Assembly: GCA_043747745.1 (NCBI GenBank)
Contig: JAYTOP010000100.1
Span: 1-36,874, forward strand
Length of the DNA: 36,874 bases
DNA from: SZAS-103 sp043747745
GTDB lineage: Bacteria; Pseudomonadota; Gammaproteobacteria; Xanthomonadales; Xanthomonadaceae
Direction of reading: 5' to 3'
Part shown: piece by piece, positions 7,107 to 15,891 of the stretch
Position numbering within the stretch: the first letter of the stretch is position 1
Layout of the letters: each line of letters opens with the position of its first letter
Made by a program: the position numbers and the translations under genes
Notes under the pieces: model-generated
What the model was told of the DNA's origin: nothing
What the model saw: the letters and a program-made list of their open reading frames with translations, nothing else
Database searches by the model: none

Positions 7107-7991
7107 ATGGAATCCGCAACGATGGAAATCCCTAGCTCAACGGTAGCTGCTCCGCTGGACCCAGCGCTGGTCCGCCGCATCGTCGAAGCCGCCTTGCTGG
7201 GTGCGCAGCGTCCGCTGAGCCTCGCGCAAATGATGGAACTTTTCCCCGAAGATGCGCCTGCGCCGGCCGGCATAGTCGAACACGCGATTGAAGACTTGCG
7301 CGCCGACTGCGCCGGTCGCGGCATCGAACTGGTCGAGGTCGCTTCGGGCTTCCGGTACCAGATCCGCCCCGAAGTTCAGCCGTGGGTTTCGCGGCTGTGG
7401 GTCGAGCGGCAGGTCAAATACACCCGCGCGACGCTTGAGACGCTTGCCTTGATCGCTTACCGGCAGCCGATCACCCGCGGCGAGATCGAGCAGGTGCGCG
7501 GCGTCGCAATCAACAGCAACATGATCAAGACGCTGGAGGAGCGCGAGTGGATCCGCGTCGTCGGCCATCGCGACGTGCCCGGCAAGCCCGCGTTGTTCGG
7601 CACGACGCGTATCTTCCTCGATTATTTCGGTCTGAAAAGCCTCGACCAATTGCCGCCGCTGGCGGAACTGCGCGACATCGCGGAACTCGATCCGCAACTT
7701 CCATTCGAGGCCGCGCCGACCATTGCGGCGATCATGAACGCGGGCGACGACACGGGCGAATCGACAGAGCCCGAGTCGATCGAGGCCGAACAGAAGCGCG
7801 CGCACGAACACGATGTACTCAATGCCGACACCAACAACGGTGACATCAACGGCGACGACGCATCCGAAGACAGCCAGAACGAAGCAACATCCACCGTCGC
7901 AACGACGGCCGAAATTTCCAACCCCAGCGACGCCTCCGACTTCGACAAGACCGAAGCATCAAGCGACGCGCAAGAGCAAACCCATGACTGA
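7107..7991 (+). CDS. scpB: Segregation and condensation protein B (ScpB)
   Basis: ScpB is the winged-helix dimer that binds ScpA in the SMC complex. The conserved core covers about residues 20-205: VRRIVEAALLGAQRPLS, then YTRATLETLALIAYRQPITR and NSNMIKTLEEREWI, both diagnostic. The remaining 90 residues form an Asp/Glu/Asn/Thr-rich tail that is probably disordered. Two Met starts are possible, 7107 and 7122, both just after the REP-like inverted pair; the long open extension upstream to 6939 is repeat sequence and is not coding. The 3' end overlaps the rluB start by eight bases, so the two genes are co-transcribed and probably translationally coupled. Confidence 0.93.
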   Translation: MESATMEIPSSTVAAPLDPALVRRIVEAALLGAQRPLSLAQMMELFPEDAPAPAGIVEHAIEDLRADCAGRGIELVEVASGFRYQIRPEVQPWVSRLWVERQVKYTRATLETLALIAYRQPITRGEIEQVRGVAINSNMIKTLEEREWIRVVGHRDVPGKPALFGTTRIFLDYFGLKSLDQLPPLAELRDIAELDPQLPFEAAPTIAAIMNAGDDTGESTEPESIEAEQKRAHEHDVLNADTNNGDINGDDASEDSQNEATSTVATTAEISNPSDASDFDKTEASSDAQEQTHD

Positions 7992-9828
7992 CAAACACCT
8001 GCCGCACAAAAACGCCACGACTGCGCCCGACAAGAAGCGCCTTTCCCTGAACCGCGATGCCGACGAAGGCGCGCCGAGACTCGAGGAGCGCCTGCACAAG
8101 GTGCTCGCGCAGGCCGGCCTCGGCTCGCGCCGCGCGCTCGAGGAGCGCATCACGCAGGGCCTGATCAAGGTCAATGGCGACGTCGCAACCGTCGGCCAGT
8201 CGATCCGCGGCGGCGACCGCGTCGATCTCGACGGCAAGACCTTCGTAGCCAGCGCGCTCAATGAGCCCGCGCGCGTGCTGATCTACAACAAGCCCGAAGG
8301 CGAAGTCACCACCCGTGAAGATCCTGAAGGCCGTCCGACCATCTTCGAAGCGCTGCCGCGATTGAAAGGCGCGCGCTGGATCGCAGTCGGCCGCCTCGAC
8401 ATCAACACCACCGGCCTGCTGGTGCTGACCACCGACGGCGAACTTGCGAACAACCTGATGCATCCGTCGCGCGAAGTCGAACGCGAATACGTCTGCCGCA
8501 TCCATGGCGAAGTGCCGGAGAACATTGTTGATCGATTGAAGCGCGGCGTCGCGCTCGACGACGGCCCGGCGAAGTTCGACGAGATCGAGCGCATCAACAG
8601 TTCCGACTCGCATTCGTGGTTCCGCGTCATCGTCACCGAGGGCCGCAACCGCGAAGTGCGACGTCTGTGGGAGTCGCAGGAGTTCCAGGTCAGCCGGCTC
8701 AAGCGCATACGCTACGGCACGCTGACCCTGCCCCGCCTGCTCATGCGCGGCCAGTCGCAGGAATTGCCGCTGGAGGAAGTCGAGGCATTGCAGCGCGAAC
8801 TCGGCCTCGAAGGCGGCGCGCAGGTGCTGACGCTGCAGCCGGTGATCGGCCAGCGCAAGGCGCGCGCCGAAATCCACATCGCCAAGGAAGACCGCCAGGG
8901 CAAGGCTTACGTCAACGGTTCGATGGCCGACGAAGGCCGCGAACTGCGCCGCTTCGACCATGTGCGCGAAGACCGTCCGCGTCGCGGCGGCCCGGGCGGA
9001 CGTCCGGGCGGTCCAGGCCGTGGCTATCAAGGCGCACCGCGTAGTGCAGGTCCACGTGGCAATGAGCCAGGCGGTCCGCGAGGCCCGTCGCATGGTTCGC
9101 ATGGGGGTGGTCGCGACGACCAGCCGCCCGCGTCGTACAGCCACGACCGTCCGGCGCGTGGTCCTGGTGGCGGCCCCGGCGGTGGCTATCGCGGTCGTCC
9201 CAGTGGCCCCAACTCGGAGCAGCCGCGTCCGTATTCGCCGCGTCCCAACAATCCGGGCGCACCGCGTCCTGCAGGCAAGCCGTATGGACAGGGTCGTCCG
9301 CCGCGTCCGGCCGGCGCTCCCGGTCATGCCGCCGGCAACTCCACCGAATTTCGCAGCTGGTATGTGCCTGAGGGCGTCGACACCGGCCCGCGCCAGGCGC
9401 GACCGGGCGGCAATCCGAATTCGGCGCGTCCCGGCCCGGGACGTCCTGGTGCTGGCGGTCCGCGCAAGCCCGGCGGCCCGGGTGGTCCAGGCGGTTTCCG
9501 TGGTGCGCCGCGTGGGCCCGGCCAGAATGCAGGTCCGAACGAGCAGCGCCCGTTCACTCCGCGCCCGCAAGGCGACCGTCCACGTGGAGACCGCCCTCAG
9601 GGAGACCGTCCGCAAGGCGGGATGCCACGCGGTCCGAACGCTGGGCCCGGTCGCAGTGGCCCGCATGCCCCGCGTCCCGGCGGCAATCGTCCGAACCAGC
9701 CGCCACGCGGCCCGGGCGGCCCGCCGCAGCACGCCCGTCCGCATGGCCCGCGTCCGGATCGATCGAATTCCGCTCCGCGCGGCCCACGCGGCCCGCGTTA
9801 TGAAGGACTGCCGCGCGACGAGGATTGA
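7984..9828 (+). CDS. rluB: 23S rRNA pseudouridine synthase B with long disordered tail
   Basis: RluB converts uridine 2605 of 23S rRNA to pseudouridine. The 614-residue product starts with an S4 RNA-binding domain (about residues 35-95: RLHKVLAQAGLGSRRALEER). The RsuA/RluB catalytic domain follows, with GRLDINTTGLLVLTTDGEL, whose Asp139 is the nucleophile, and the closing RNREVRRLWE motif. Family members are usually 240-330 residues. From about residue 335 the protein continues with nearly 280 residues rich in Gly, Pro, Arg and Gln, including RGG-like units and a GDRPRGDRPQGD repeat, interrupted by one ordered-looking motif, FRSWYVPEGVDTG. The tail is basic and probably binds RNA. The start ATG lies inside scpB (8-bp overlap). 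Confidence 0.93.
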   Translation: MTDKHLPHKNATTAPDKKRLSLNRDADEGAPRLEERLHKVLAQAGLGSRRALEERITQGLIKVNGDVATVGQSIRGGDRVDLDGKTFVASALNEPARVLIYNKPEGEVTTREDPEGRPTIFEALPRLKGARWIAVGRLDINTTGLLVLTTDGELANNLMHPSREVEREYVCRIHGEVPENIVDRLKRGVALDDGPAKFDEIERINSSDSHSWFRVIVTEGRNREVRRLWESQEFQVSRLKRIRYGTLTLPRLLMRGQSQELPLEEVEALQRELGLEGGAQVLTLQPVIGQRKARAEIHIAKEDRQGKAYVNGSMADEGRELRRFDHVREDRPRRGGPGGRPGGPGRGYQGAPRSAGPRGNEPGGPRGPSHGSHGGGRDDQPPASYSHDRPARGPGGGPGGGYRGRPSGPNSEQPRPYSPRPNNPGAPRPAGKPYGQGRPPRPAGAPGHAAGNSTEFRSWYVPEGVDTGPRQARPGGNPNSARPGPGRPGAGGPRKPGGPGGPGGFRGAPRGPGQNAGPNEQRPFTPRPQGDRPRGDRPQGDRPQGGMPRGPNAGPGRSGPHAPRPGGNRPNQPPRGPGGPPQHARPHGPRPDRSNSAPRGPRGPRYEGLPRDED

Positions 9829-10058
9829 GCGGCTCCTCCCCTGATCAGCAATCGTTGGCGTCCTGGCAGGCACGGAACGCCAGCAATGCATCGATTGACG
9901 GGTCGATGCACGCTCGATGAGCCGTCGCTCGAAGCCGCCATTCCACCAGCAGAAACAGATCGCGCTGCATGCCAGCTTTTCCGTTGTTTGCCAACGTGCC
10001 GTGAACGCCATCCCGCGCGGCAGGCGGCAGGCGCACGCATGCCACTTACACTACAGAC
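9829..10058. other. Spacer between rluB and the AsmA gene
   Basis: This 230-bp gap holds a 66-residue minus-strand open frame (9845-10045) ending ALLAFRACQDANDC. It has no ribosome binding site or known motif, so I do not call it a gene. No clear T-rich terminator follows rluB. The promoter for the downstream AsmA gene should lie in the last 80 bases, where TTACACTACAGACATG precedes the start, but the boxes are not clear. Confidence 0.4.
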
Positions 10059-12041
10059 ATGCAGAATGAAGAGACGGATCTCTCCCGCGCAGGCGATGAG
10101 CGCGCCAACGCATCCGACGTAGCCTCCGATCGCCGTGGCAAGCTCCACTATTTCTGGATTGTGCCGCTGCTGCTGATCGCATTGGCGGCGCTGGCGATCG
10201 CGCTGTTCGACTGGAACCTGTTCAAGGGCTATGTCGAGCGCCGCGTCGGTGCCGCCACCGGACGCGCGTTCCATATCGATGGCGACCTGTCGGTTCGGCT
10301 ATCGATGAATCCACTGGTGACGATGGATGGGTTGCGACTCGCGAACATCGCTGGCGCAAAAGAACCCACGATGGCTGCGGTGCAACGATTGCAGTTCCGC
10401 GTCGCGTTGTGGCCCTGGCTGCGCGGACAGACAATCCTTCCGGAAGTGCATCTCGTGAGGCCGGTCGTATTGCTTGAGAGGGACGCGAGCGGCAAGGACA
10501 ACTGGACGTTCCCCAGCTCCGGTACCAGTCCTGTCATCCGCCAGTTCACCATCGACCATGGCGAACTGACCTATCGCGAAGACGCGACACGCACGGATCT
10601 GGTGATCGGCCTCAACAGCGGCAACCCTGTCGTCTCCACCCAACTCGCGCCGCTGCTGTTCCAGGGCAACGGTTTGTACAAGAACAACCAGTTCACGTTG
10701 CAGGGGCGCGCGGATTCGCCGCTGGAACTCAGCAATACCGCAACGCCGTTCCGTATCGACATCGGTGCAATCGCCGGGCCGACCCATGCGCATGCAAGTG
10801 GATCGTTGCGCAATCCGTTGCAGGTCACTGGGTTCGATCTGGACTTCACGCTCGCCGGACCGGATCTCGGGCTGCTGTACAAGCTGATCGGTGTCGCGAC
10901 GCCGGAAACGCCGCCGTATCGATTGCATGGGCGACTCGGGCACGTCGGCCATGTCTGGAGTTTCAATCGCTTCACCGGCGTTGTCGGGAACAGCGATCTC
11001 GCGGGCGACCTCGAAGTCGACAACACCGGCAACCGGAAATTCCTGAAGCTCGCACTGGCCTCGCGTCGCCTTGATGTCCACGACCTTGCGGGTTTCGTCG
11101 GCGCGCCCGCGCACGCAAATCCCGCCAAGGCATCGACGGCGAAACAGCAGGTCGAGGCTGTGCATGCCAAGGCGAGCGATCGCTTGCTGCCGCAACAGCC
11201 ATACGATCTCGAGCGCCTGCGCGGCATGGATGCCGACGTATCGTTGCGTGCGCAACGGGTGATCGGAACCCCGGTGCCGCTCGATGCCCTGCTCGCCCAC
11301 CTGCTGATCAAGGACGGCGTAGCAAGACTCGACCCACTGAATTTCCACGCCGCCGATGGCCAGGTGCTATCGACGATCGGCCTGGATGCATCGCGTGACA
11401 TCATCGCTGCCACGGCGAAGATCAAATTGCGCAAGGTCGATCTCGGCAAACTCATTCCGGAAGTGGCGGCCATCCGCAAGAGCACCGGCAAGATCGGCGC
11501 CGATATCGCCCTCAAGGGGAACGGCAATTCGATCGCGAAAATGCTTGCCACATCCGACGGACGCGTGAGCTTCGGCATGGGCGGCGGCAAGATCAGCGAC
11601 CTGCTGATGGCCTACGCGGGCCTGGACATCGCCCGCATCCTCAAGCTCAAGATCACCGGCGACCACGACATCGCGATCCACTGCGTGGCCGGGGATTTCG
11701 CAGCGCGTGGGGGCGTCTGGAACACCAGGACCCTGGTGTTCGACAGCGACAGCACGGCGATCCGCGGAACTGGGGACATCGACCTGCGCAACGAGCAGAT
11801 CGACCTGCTCCTGAAAGTCCGCCCCAAGGGCCGCAGCCTGCTCAGCCTGCGATCGCCGCTGCGCGTCAGCGGCAGCTTCAGGCACGCATCGATCCGCCCG
11901 GACTTCAAGGCGCTGGGGCTACGGGGTATCGCTGCCGCAGTGCTCGGTGCGGTCGCCCCGCCTGCCGCGGAACTGGCGTTGATCGAATACGGTGGAGGCA
12001 AGGGCAGCGATTGCATGAAATCCGGCGCCTTCGCGAAATAG
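10059..12041 (+). CDS. AsmA family protein
   Basis: The 660-residue product has a cytoplasmic N-terminus of about 30 residues, one membrane anchor (FWIVPLLLIALAALAIALF, about 31-50) and a large periplasmic part. After the anchor comes the AsmA N-terminal signature: VGAATGRAFHIDGDLSVRLS, then LRLANIAG. The C-terminus holds the AsmA_2-type region (GRVSFGMGGGKISDLLMAYAGLDI, about 500-620). AsmA-like proteins are long beta-groove proteins spanning toward the outer membrane and are linked to phospholipid transport. The gene stands alone on the plus strand and converges on the omega-amidase gene with a 36-bp gap. It looks intact. Confidence 0.88.
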   Translation: MQNEETDLSRAGDERANASDVASDRRGKLHYFWIVPLLLIALAALAIALFDWNLFKGYVERRVGAATGRAFHIDGDLSVRLSMNPLVTMDGLRLANIAGAKEPTMAAVQRLQFRVALWPWLRGQTILPEVHLVRPVVLLERDASGKDNWTFPSSGTSPVIRQFTIDHGELTYREDATRTDLVIGLNSGNPVVSTQLAPLLFQGNGLYKNNQFTLQGRADSPLELSNTATPFRIDIGAIAGPTHAHASGSLRNPLQVTGFDLDFTLAGPDLGLLYKLIGVATPETPPYRLHGRLGHVGHVWSFNRFTGVVGNSDLAGDLEVDNTGNRKFLKLALASRRLDVHDLAGFVGAPAHANPAKASTAKQQVEAVHAKASDRLLPQQPYDLERLRGMDADVSLRAQRVIGTPVPLDALLAHLLIKDGVARLDPLNFHAADGQVLSTIGLDASRDIIAATAKIKLRKVDLGKLIPEVAAIRKSTGKIGADIALKGNGNSIAKMLATSDGRVSFGMGGGKISDLLMAYAGLDIARILKLKITGDHDIAIHCVAGDFAARGGVWNTRTLVFDSDSTAIRGTGDIDLRNEQIDLLLKVRPKGRSLLSLRSPLRVSGSFRHASIRPDFKALGLRGIAAAVLGAVAPPAAELALIEYGGGKGSDCMKSGAFAK

Positions 12042-12077
12042 ACATCGTCTGTCGAATGCCTGGGGCAAGTCGCCCGG

Positions 12078-12878
12078 TCAGTCGGCGATCGAAAAAACGT
12101 CTCCGTCCAGCATCGCCGGAAAGCGTGCGCGGTGCGCAGCGAGTTCGGATGCAAGCAGGGTCGTTGTCGAGACGACTTCCTGATCGCCTGCTTCGCTCGC
12201 CGGGTGGCCGAGGAAGTCGAGCACGGCGCTGTCGCCCGCATAGTCGAGGCCGTTGCCGTCCCTGCCGACGCGATTGACTGCGGCGACGTAACACAGGTTC
12301 TCGATCGCGCGCGCGCGCAGCAGGGTGCGCCACGGATACGCGCGCGCAGCGGGCCAGTTGGCGACGAAGAGCAGCAAATCGTAGTCCAGCGCATTTTCGC
12401 GTTCGACGTTGTAGCGATTGCGTGCAAACACCGGGAAGCGCAGGTCGTAGCAGACCAGCGGGCAGATGCGCCAGGCACGCCACGCGATGGTGCGGCGCTC
12501 GCGACCGGCGGCGTAGCGTTCGTGTTCGCCGGCATAGCGGAACAGATGGCGCTTGTCGTAGTGCACGACCTCGCCGTCCGGCGTCGCGAACAACAACCGG
12601 TTGAAGACACCCTCGGCGGTGCGAAGTTGCACACTGCCGGTGACCGCCGCATCAAGCAGTTTTGCCTGCGCGCGCATCCACGCGATGGTCGGACCGTCCA
12701 TCGTTTCGGCGTTGTGGATCGCCTCGTTCGAGAAACCGCTGGTGAATGTTTCCGGCAGGACGACGAGATCGGTGCGCCCGTGCAGCGGCGCAATCAACTC
12801 GCCGTAGTAGTCGCGGTTGCCGGCCGGGTCGTGCCAGAGGGTGGCACCTTGCACGAGGGAAACGCGGAGGTCTTGCAT
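12078..12878 (-). CDS. Omega-amidase, carbon-nitrogen hydrolase family (YafV/Nit2-like)
   Basis: The 266-residue enzyme carries the complete nitrilase-family triad: Glu43 in VLPETF, Lys109 in YDKRHLF and Cys143 in LVCYDLRFP. YafV/Nit2-type members hydrolyse alpha-ketoglutaramate and alpha-ketosuccinamate, the products formed when glutamine or asparagine donates an amino group. It lies on the same strand as an aminotransferase of the KAT/YbdL type, with one small gene between them. Such pairs form the glutamine transaminase-omega-amidase route used to regenerate methionine from its keto acid. The specific substrate is inferred from motif similarity and this context. A different nitrilase-branch specificity remains possible. 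Confidence 0.88.
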   Translation of the reverse strand: MQDLRVSLVQGATLWHDPAGNRDYYGELIAPLHGRTDLVVLPETFTSGFSNEAIHNAETMDGPTIAWMRAQAKLLDAAVTGSVQLRTAEGVFNRLLFATPDGEVVHYDKRHLFRYAGEHERYAAGRERRTIAWRAWRICPLVCYDLRFPVFARNRYNVERENALDYDLLLFVANWPAARAYPWRTLLRARAIENLCYVAAVNRVGRDGNGLDYAGDSAVLDFLGHPASEAGDQEVVSTTTLLASELAAHRARFPAMLDGDVFSIAD

Positions 12879-12887
12879 GAAAGTCCT

Positions 12888-13208
12888 TTACATCAATGCG
12901 ATGAGACTGCGCATTCCGAAGTCGGCCGTCATGGGGAACTGTAAGGCAATCCAGACGAGCAGGATTTCAAAGCCAATCATTCCCAGCAATGCGACATAAG
13001 GCGGCTTTTCCTTGCCATCCGGATTAGACCAGCCGCCTGGCAGATCATCATCGAACGTCACAATCAAACCAAGCACGGGCCATGCGAACGCGATCACAAA
13101 CGCCCATAGAAAGCCGAGCGAGAGTACGGAGGACAAGAAGACCGTGAGGCTTGTGAGGATCACGACCGGCAGAATCCATCGCATGCGTCTTGTCGGCGCA
13201 TCCTCCAC
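12888..13208 (-). CDS. Small inner-membrane protein of unknown function
   Basis: I do not recognise the family. From the GTG at 13208 the product has 106 residues with three hydrophobic segments: WILPVVILTSLTVFLSSVL, FLWAFVIAFAWPVLGLIVTF and YVALLGMIGFEILLVWIAL. A charged, Pro/Gly-rich loop (DDDLPGGWSNPDGKEKPP) lies between the second and third. The GTG start follows the aminotransferase stop by one base and is preceded by GGAGAAG about ten bases upstream. An ATG at 13184 would give a protein eight residues shorter. It is sandwiched between the aminotransferase and omega-amidase genes and is probably co-transcribed with them. A transport role is possible, but nothing in the sequence shows it. 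Confidence 0.7.
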   Translation of the reverse strand: MEDAPTRRMRWILPVVILTSLTVFLSSVLSLGFLWAFVIAFAWPVLGLIVTFDDDLPGGWSNPDGKEKPPYVALLGMIGFEILLVWIALQFPMTADFGMRSLIALM

Positions 13209-13209
13209 T

Positions 13210-14400
13210 TCAGATCTTCTCCAGCCTTGCGATCGCCGACTGCAGCGTTGCGTCATTCTTCGCGAAGCAGAACCGGATCAGGCGCTGTCCCGTCGGCGGG
13301 CTCTCGTAGAACGGCGACAGCGGAATACCTGTCACGCCATGCTCGATGGTCAGCCAGCGCGCGAATTCCGCATCCGGCAAGTCGCTGATCGCCGAATAGT
13401 CGGCGAGCTGGAAATAACCGCCCGGCACCGGCAATGGCTTGAGCTTCGTGCGCGCCAGCAGTTCGCGGAAATGGTCGCGTCTGGGTTCATAGAATGCGGC
13501 AAGTTGTTCATGGTGTTCGGGATGCTGCACCAACATTTCCTCCAGCGCCCATTGCGCCGGGGCGAACGTGCAGAAGGTGTTGTACTGGTGCACCTTGCGG
13601 AACTCGGCGCTGAGCGCGGCCGGTGCGACGCAGTAACCGACCTTCCAGCCGGTGCAGTGGTAGGTCTTGCCGAAGCTCGAAATCACAAAGCTGCGCTCGG
13701 CGAGTTCCGGATAGCGCAACACCGATTCGTGGCGCGCGCCGTCGTAAACGATGTGTTCGTACACCTCGTCGGACAGCAGCAGGATGTTCGTGCCGCGCAG
13801 GATGTCGGCGAGCGTGGCCATGTCGGCGGCGGAGAGCATCGCACCGGACGGGTTGTGTGGCGAGTTGATCATCAGCATCCGCGTGCGCGGGGTGATCGCG
13901 TCGCGCACTTTTTGCCAGTCCACCGAAAAGTCGCGCAGATCGAGCGGCACATGCACTGCGCGCGCACCGGCGAGATCGATTGCGGGCTCGTAGCAGTCGT
14001 AACACGGGTCGAGGACGATCACTTCCTCGCCAGGCCGCACGACGCTGAGCACCGCGTCGAAGATCGCCTCGCTGCCGCCACTGGTGACGGTGATCTCGGC
14101 GTCCGCATCGATGTCGCGGCCGTAGATCGCCCTAGTCTTCGCGGCGATCGCTTGACGCAGCGATGGAAGGCCGGTCATCGGTGCGTACTGGTTTTTCCCC
14201 TCGCGCGCGGCACGGGCGAGCGCATCGACTAGCGGCGCTGGCGTGTCGAAATCGGGAAATCCCTGCCCGAGGTTCACCGCCTTGTGCTCGACCGCGAGTT
14301 GCGACATCACGGTGAAGATGGTGGTGCCGACCTTCGGCAGTTTGGTCTGGATGGCGTTCAAGTGGGCTCCATGCGCGCGAAGGATCGTCTGCGAGAACAT
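13210..14400 (-). CDS. PLP-dependent aminotransferase, methionine/glutamine type (YbdL/KAT-like)
   Basis: A 396-residue class I/II aminotransferase. The N-terminus has the subgroup motif LPKVGTTIFTVMSQLA and then NLGQGFPDFDTP. NSPHNPSG contributes the PLP-ring Asn, SDEVYEH the Asp/Tyr pair, and SSFGKTYHCTGWKVGY holds the Schiff-base Lys245. The final RFCFAKND carries the substrate carboxylate Arg. This subgroup includes E. coli YbdL (methionine aminotransferase) and kynurenine/glutamine transaminase K. With the nearby omega-amidase it would recycle 4-methylthio-2-oxobutanoate to methionine using glutamine, drawn forward by hydrolysis of the ketoglutaramate. It is divergent from ccmA across about 105 bp. 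Confidence 0.9.
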   Translation of the reverse strand: MFSQTILRAHGAHLNAIQTKLPKVGTTIFTVMSQLAVEHKAVNLGQGFPDFDTPAPLVDALARAAREGKNQYAPMTGLPSLRQAIAAKTRAIYGRDIDADAEITVTSGGSEAIFDAVLSVVRPGEEVIVLDPCYDCYEPAIDLAGARAVHVPLDLRDFSVDWQKVRDAITPRTRMLMINSPHNPSGAMLSAADMATLADILRGTNILLLSDEVYEHIVYDGARHESVLRYPELAERSFVISSFGKTYHCTGWKVGYCVAPAALSAEFRKVHQYNTFCTFAPAQWALEEMLVQHPEHHEQLAAFYEPRRDHFRELLARTKLKPLPVPGGYFQLADYSAISDLPDAEFARWLTIEHGVTGIPLSPFYESPPTGQRLIRFCFAKNDATLQSAIARLEKI

Positions 14401-14506
14401 GCAGTTTACGGTGGCGATGGCTGGCGCGACAGCGCGTCATGCCGCCACGATTCGACCCCACCCCGTCAACCCGCTAAAATCACTGTTCAGCCTGCGGTCC
14501 AGCCCA

Positions 14507-15181
14507 TTGAACGAATTTGATACCACAGCTCCCCTGCTTGCGGTCGCGCGACTGCGGTTCGACCGTAACGACGAGTGCGTGTTCGGGCCGCTGGACTTCG
14601 CCGTGCATCCAGGCGAGGCGCTGCTGGTGACCGGCGGCAACGGCGTCGGCAAGACCACCCTGCTGCGCGTGCTGGCCGGGCTGCTGCGCGCTGGCGATGG
14701 CGAATTGCTGTGGCATGGCGAGGCTCGCGAGCGCCTGCCAGCTGAAGGAATCGCCTTCGTCGGCCATCTGGCCGGCCACAAGGCGGATCTGGGTGGACTC
14801 GACAACCTGCGCTTCGCGGTCGGCCTGCATGGCTGCCGACCCGGCGTGGCGCCGATCACCGCGCTCGCGAGCGTCGGACTTGCCGGTTACGAGGACGTGC
14901 CCGCCGGACGATTGTCGGCAGGACAGCGCAAGCGCCTGTCACTGGCGCGGCTACTGCTGTCGCCAGCGCGGCTGTGGCTGCTAGACGAGCCCTACGCCAA
15001 CCTCGACCGCGACGGCATCACCCTGGTCGATCGCCTGCTCGGAAAGCATCTCGGTGAAGGCGGCGCGGCGCTGATCACCACGCACGGCGCATACGCTGCG
15101 CCGCCAGTGCGCACACGAACGCTTCTGCTCGATGCGCCGGGCCGCGATATGCAAGCCATCGACGTAGGCTTCCGCACATGA
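14507..15181 (+). CDS. ccmA: Cytochrome c maturation ATPase CcmA
   Basis: CcmA is the ABC ATPase of the CcmABCD complex. ATP hydrolysis frees haem-loaded CcmE from CcmC and CcmD in the periplasm. The 224-residue product has Walker A GGNGVGKT (43-50), the signature LSAGQRKR and Walker B LWLLDEP, all intact. The start is taken as TTG 14507 (MNEFDTT), which fits the family length; earlier in-frame Met codons would add residues antisense to the aminotransferase gene. It opens a nine-gene operon, and its stop overlaps the ccmB start (ATGA). The promoter should lie between 14400 and 14500. Confidence 0.93.
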   Translation: MNEFDTTAPLLAVARLRFDRNDECVFGPLDFAVHPGEALLVTGGNGVGKTTLLRVLAGLLRAGDGELLWHGEARERLPAEGIAFVGHLAGHKADLGGLDNLRFAVGLHGCRPGVAPITALASVGLAGYEDVPAGRLSAGQRKRLSLARLLLSPARLWLLDEPYANLDRDGITLVDRLLGKHLGEGGAALITTHGAYAAPPVRTRTLLLDAPGRDMQAIDVGFRT

Positions 15182-15861
15182 GTGCGCCAACCCTGCCCCG
15201 CGCCGCCGCCGCGATGCTCATGCGCGACCTGCGCTTCGCGTGGCGACGCCGTGGCGATACCTTGCAGCCGCTGCTGTTCGCGGTCCTCGTCGTCGCGATG
15301 TTCCCGCTCGCGCTCGGTAGCGAACGCGCGCGGCTCGCGATGCTCGCGCCGGGGGCGATCTGGGTCGCAGCGTTGTTGGCATCGCTGCAGGGACTCGACG
15401 GATTGTTCCGCAGCGATGCCGAGGACGGCAGCCTCGAACAGCAATTGCTCGCGCCGGTGCCGTTGTCGTTGCTGCTGGCCTGCCGGATGTTCGCGCACTG
15501 GCTGACCGGTTCGCTGCCGCTGATCCTCGTCGTGCCGCTGCTCGCGCAGTTGCTGTTCCTGCCCGACCACCTGCTTGTGCCGCTGCTGCTGTCGCTGCTG
15601 GTGGGCACGCCGTTGCTGGTGTTGCTCGGTTCGACGGTGGCCGCGCTGACGGTCGGTCTGCGTCGCTCTGGTATGCTACTGCCCCTGCTCGCACTACCGC
15701 TGTACGTGCCGGTCCTGGTGTTCGGCGCTGGCAGCGTGATGGCCGCCGCGCAAGGCCAGGACTGGCTCGGAGCGGTGCTGTTGCTGGCCGCCGGCCTCGT
15801 GCTGACGCTGGTGCTGGCCCCCCTCGCCGCCGCTGCCGCAATCCGGATTGCATTGCCATGA
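15178..15861 (+). CDS. ccmB: Cytochrome c maturation membrane subunit CcmB
   Basis: The membrane partner of the CcmA ATPase. The 227-residue product has about six membrane helices; the opening AAAMLMRDLRFAWRRRGDTL, the loop with LEQQLLAPVPLSLLLACRMF and the Leu-rich final helices are typical. As in the family, the soluble N-terminus is short. It works with CcmC and CcmD to release holo-CcmE. The gene overlaps ccmA by four bases and is followed by ccmC after 30 bp. The DNA here is extremely GC-rich, and opposite-strand open frames are shadows. Confidence 0.93.
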   Translation: MSAPTLPRAAAAMLMRDLRFAWRRRGDTLQPLLFAVLVVAMFPLALGSERARLAMLAPGAIWVAALLASLQGLDGLFRSDAEDGSLEQQLLAPVPLSLLLACRMFAHWLTGSLPLILVVPLLAQLLFLPDHLLVPLLLSLLVGTPLLVLLGSTVAALTVGLRRSGMLLPLLALPLYVPVLVFGAGSVMAAAQGQDWLGAVLLLAAGLVLTLVLAPLAAAAAIRIALP

Positions 15862-15891
15862 ATCCCCAGCCGCAATGAAGTCCCGGCTCCG

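Noticed and set aside
7846..10011. A 721-codon open frame on the minus strand
   Set aside because: It is antisense to scpB and rluB, rich in Arg, Ala and Thr without any motif, and arises from the GC-rich codon pattern of the RluB tail.
9845..10045. Small minus-strand gene ending ALLAFRACQDANDC
   Set aside because: It has no ribosome binding site, family motif or conserved neighbour; composition alone is not enough.
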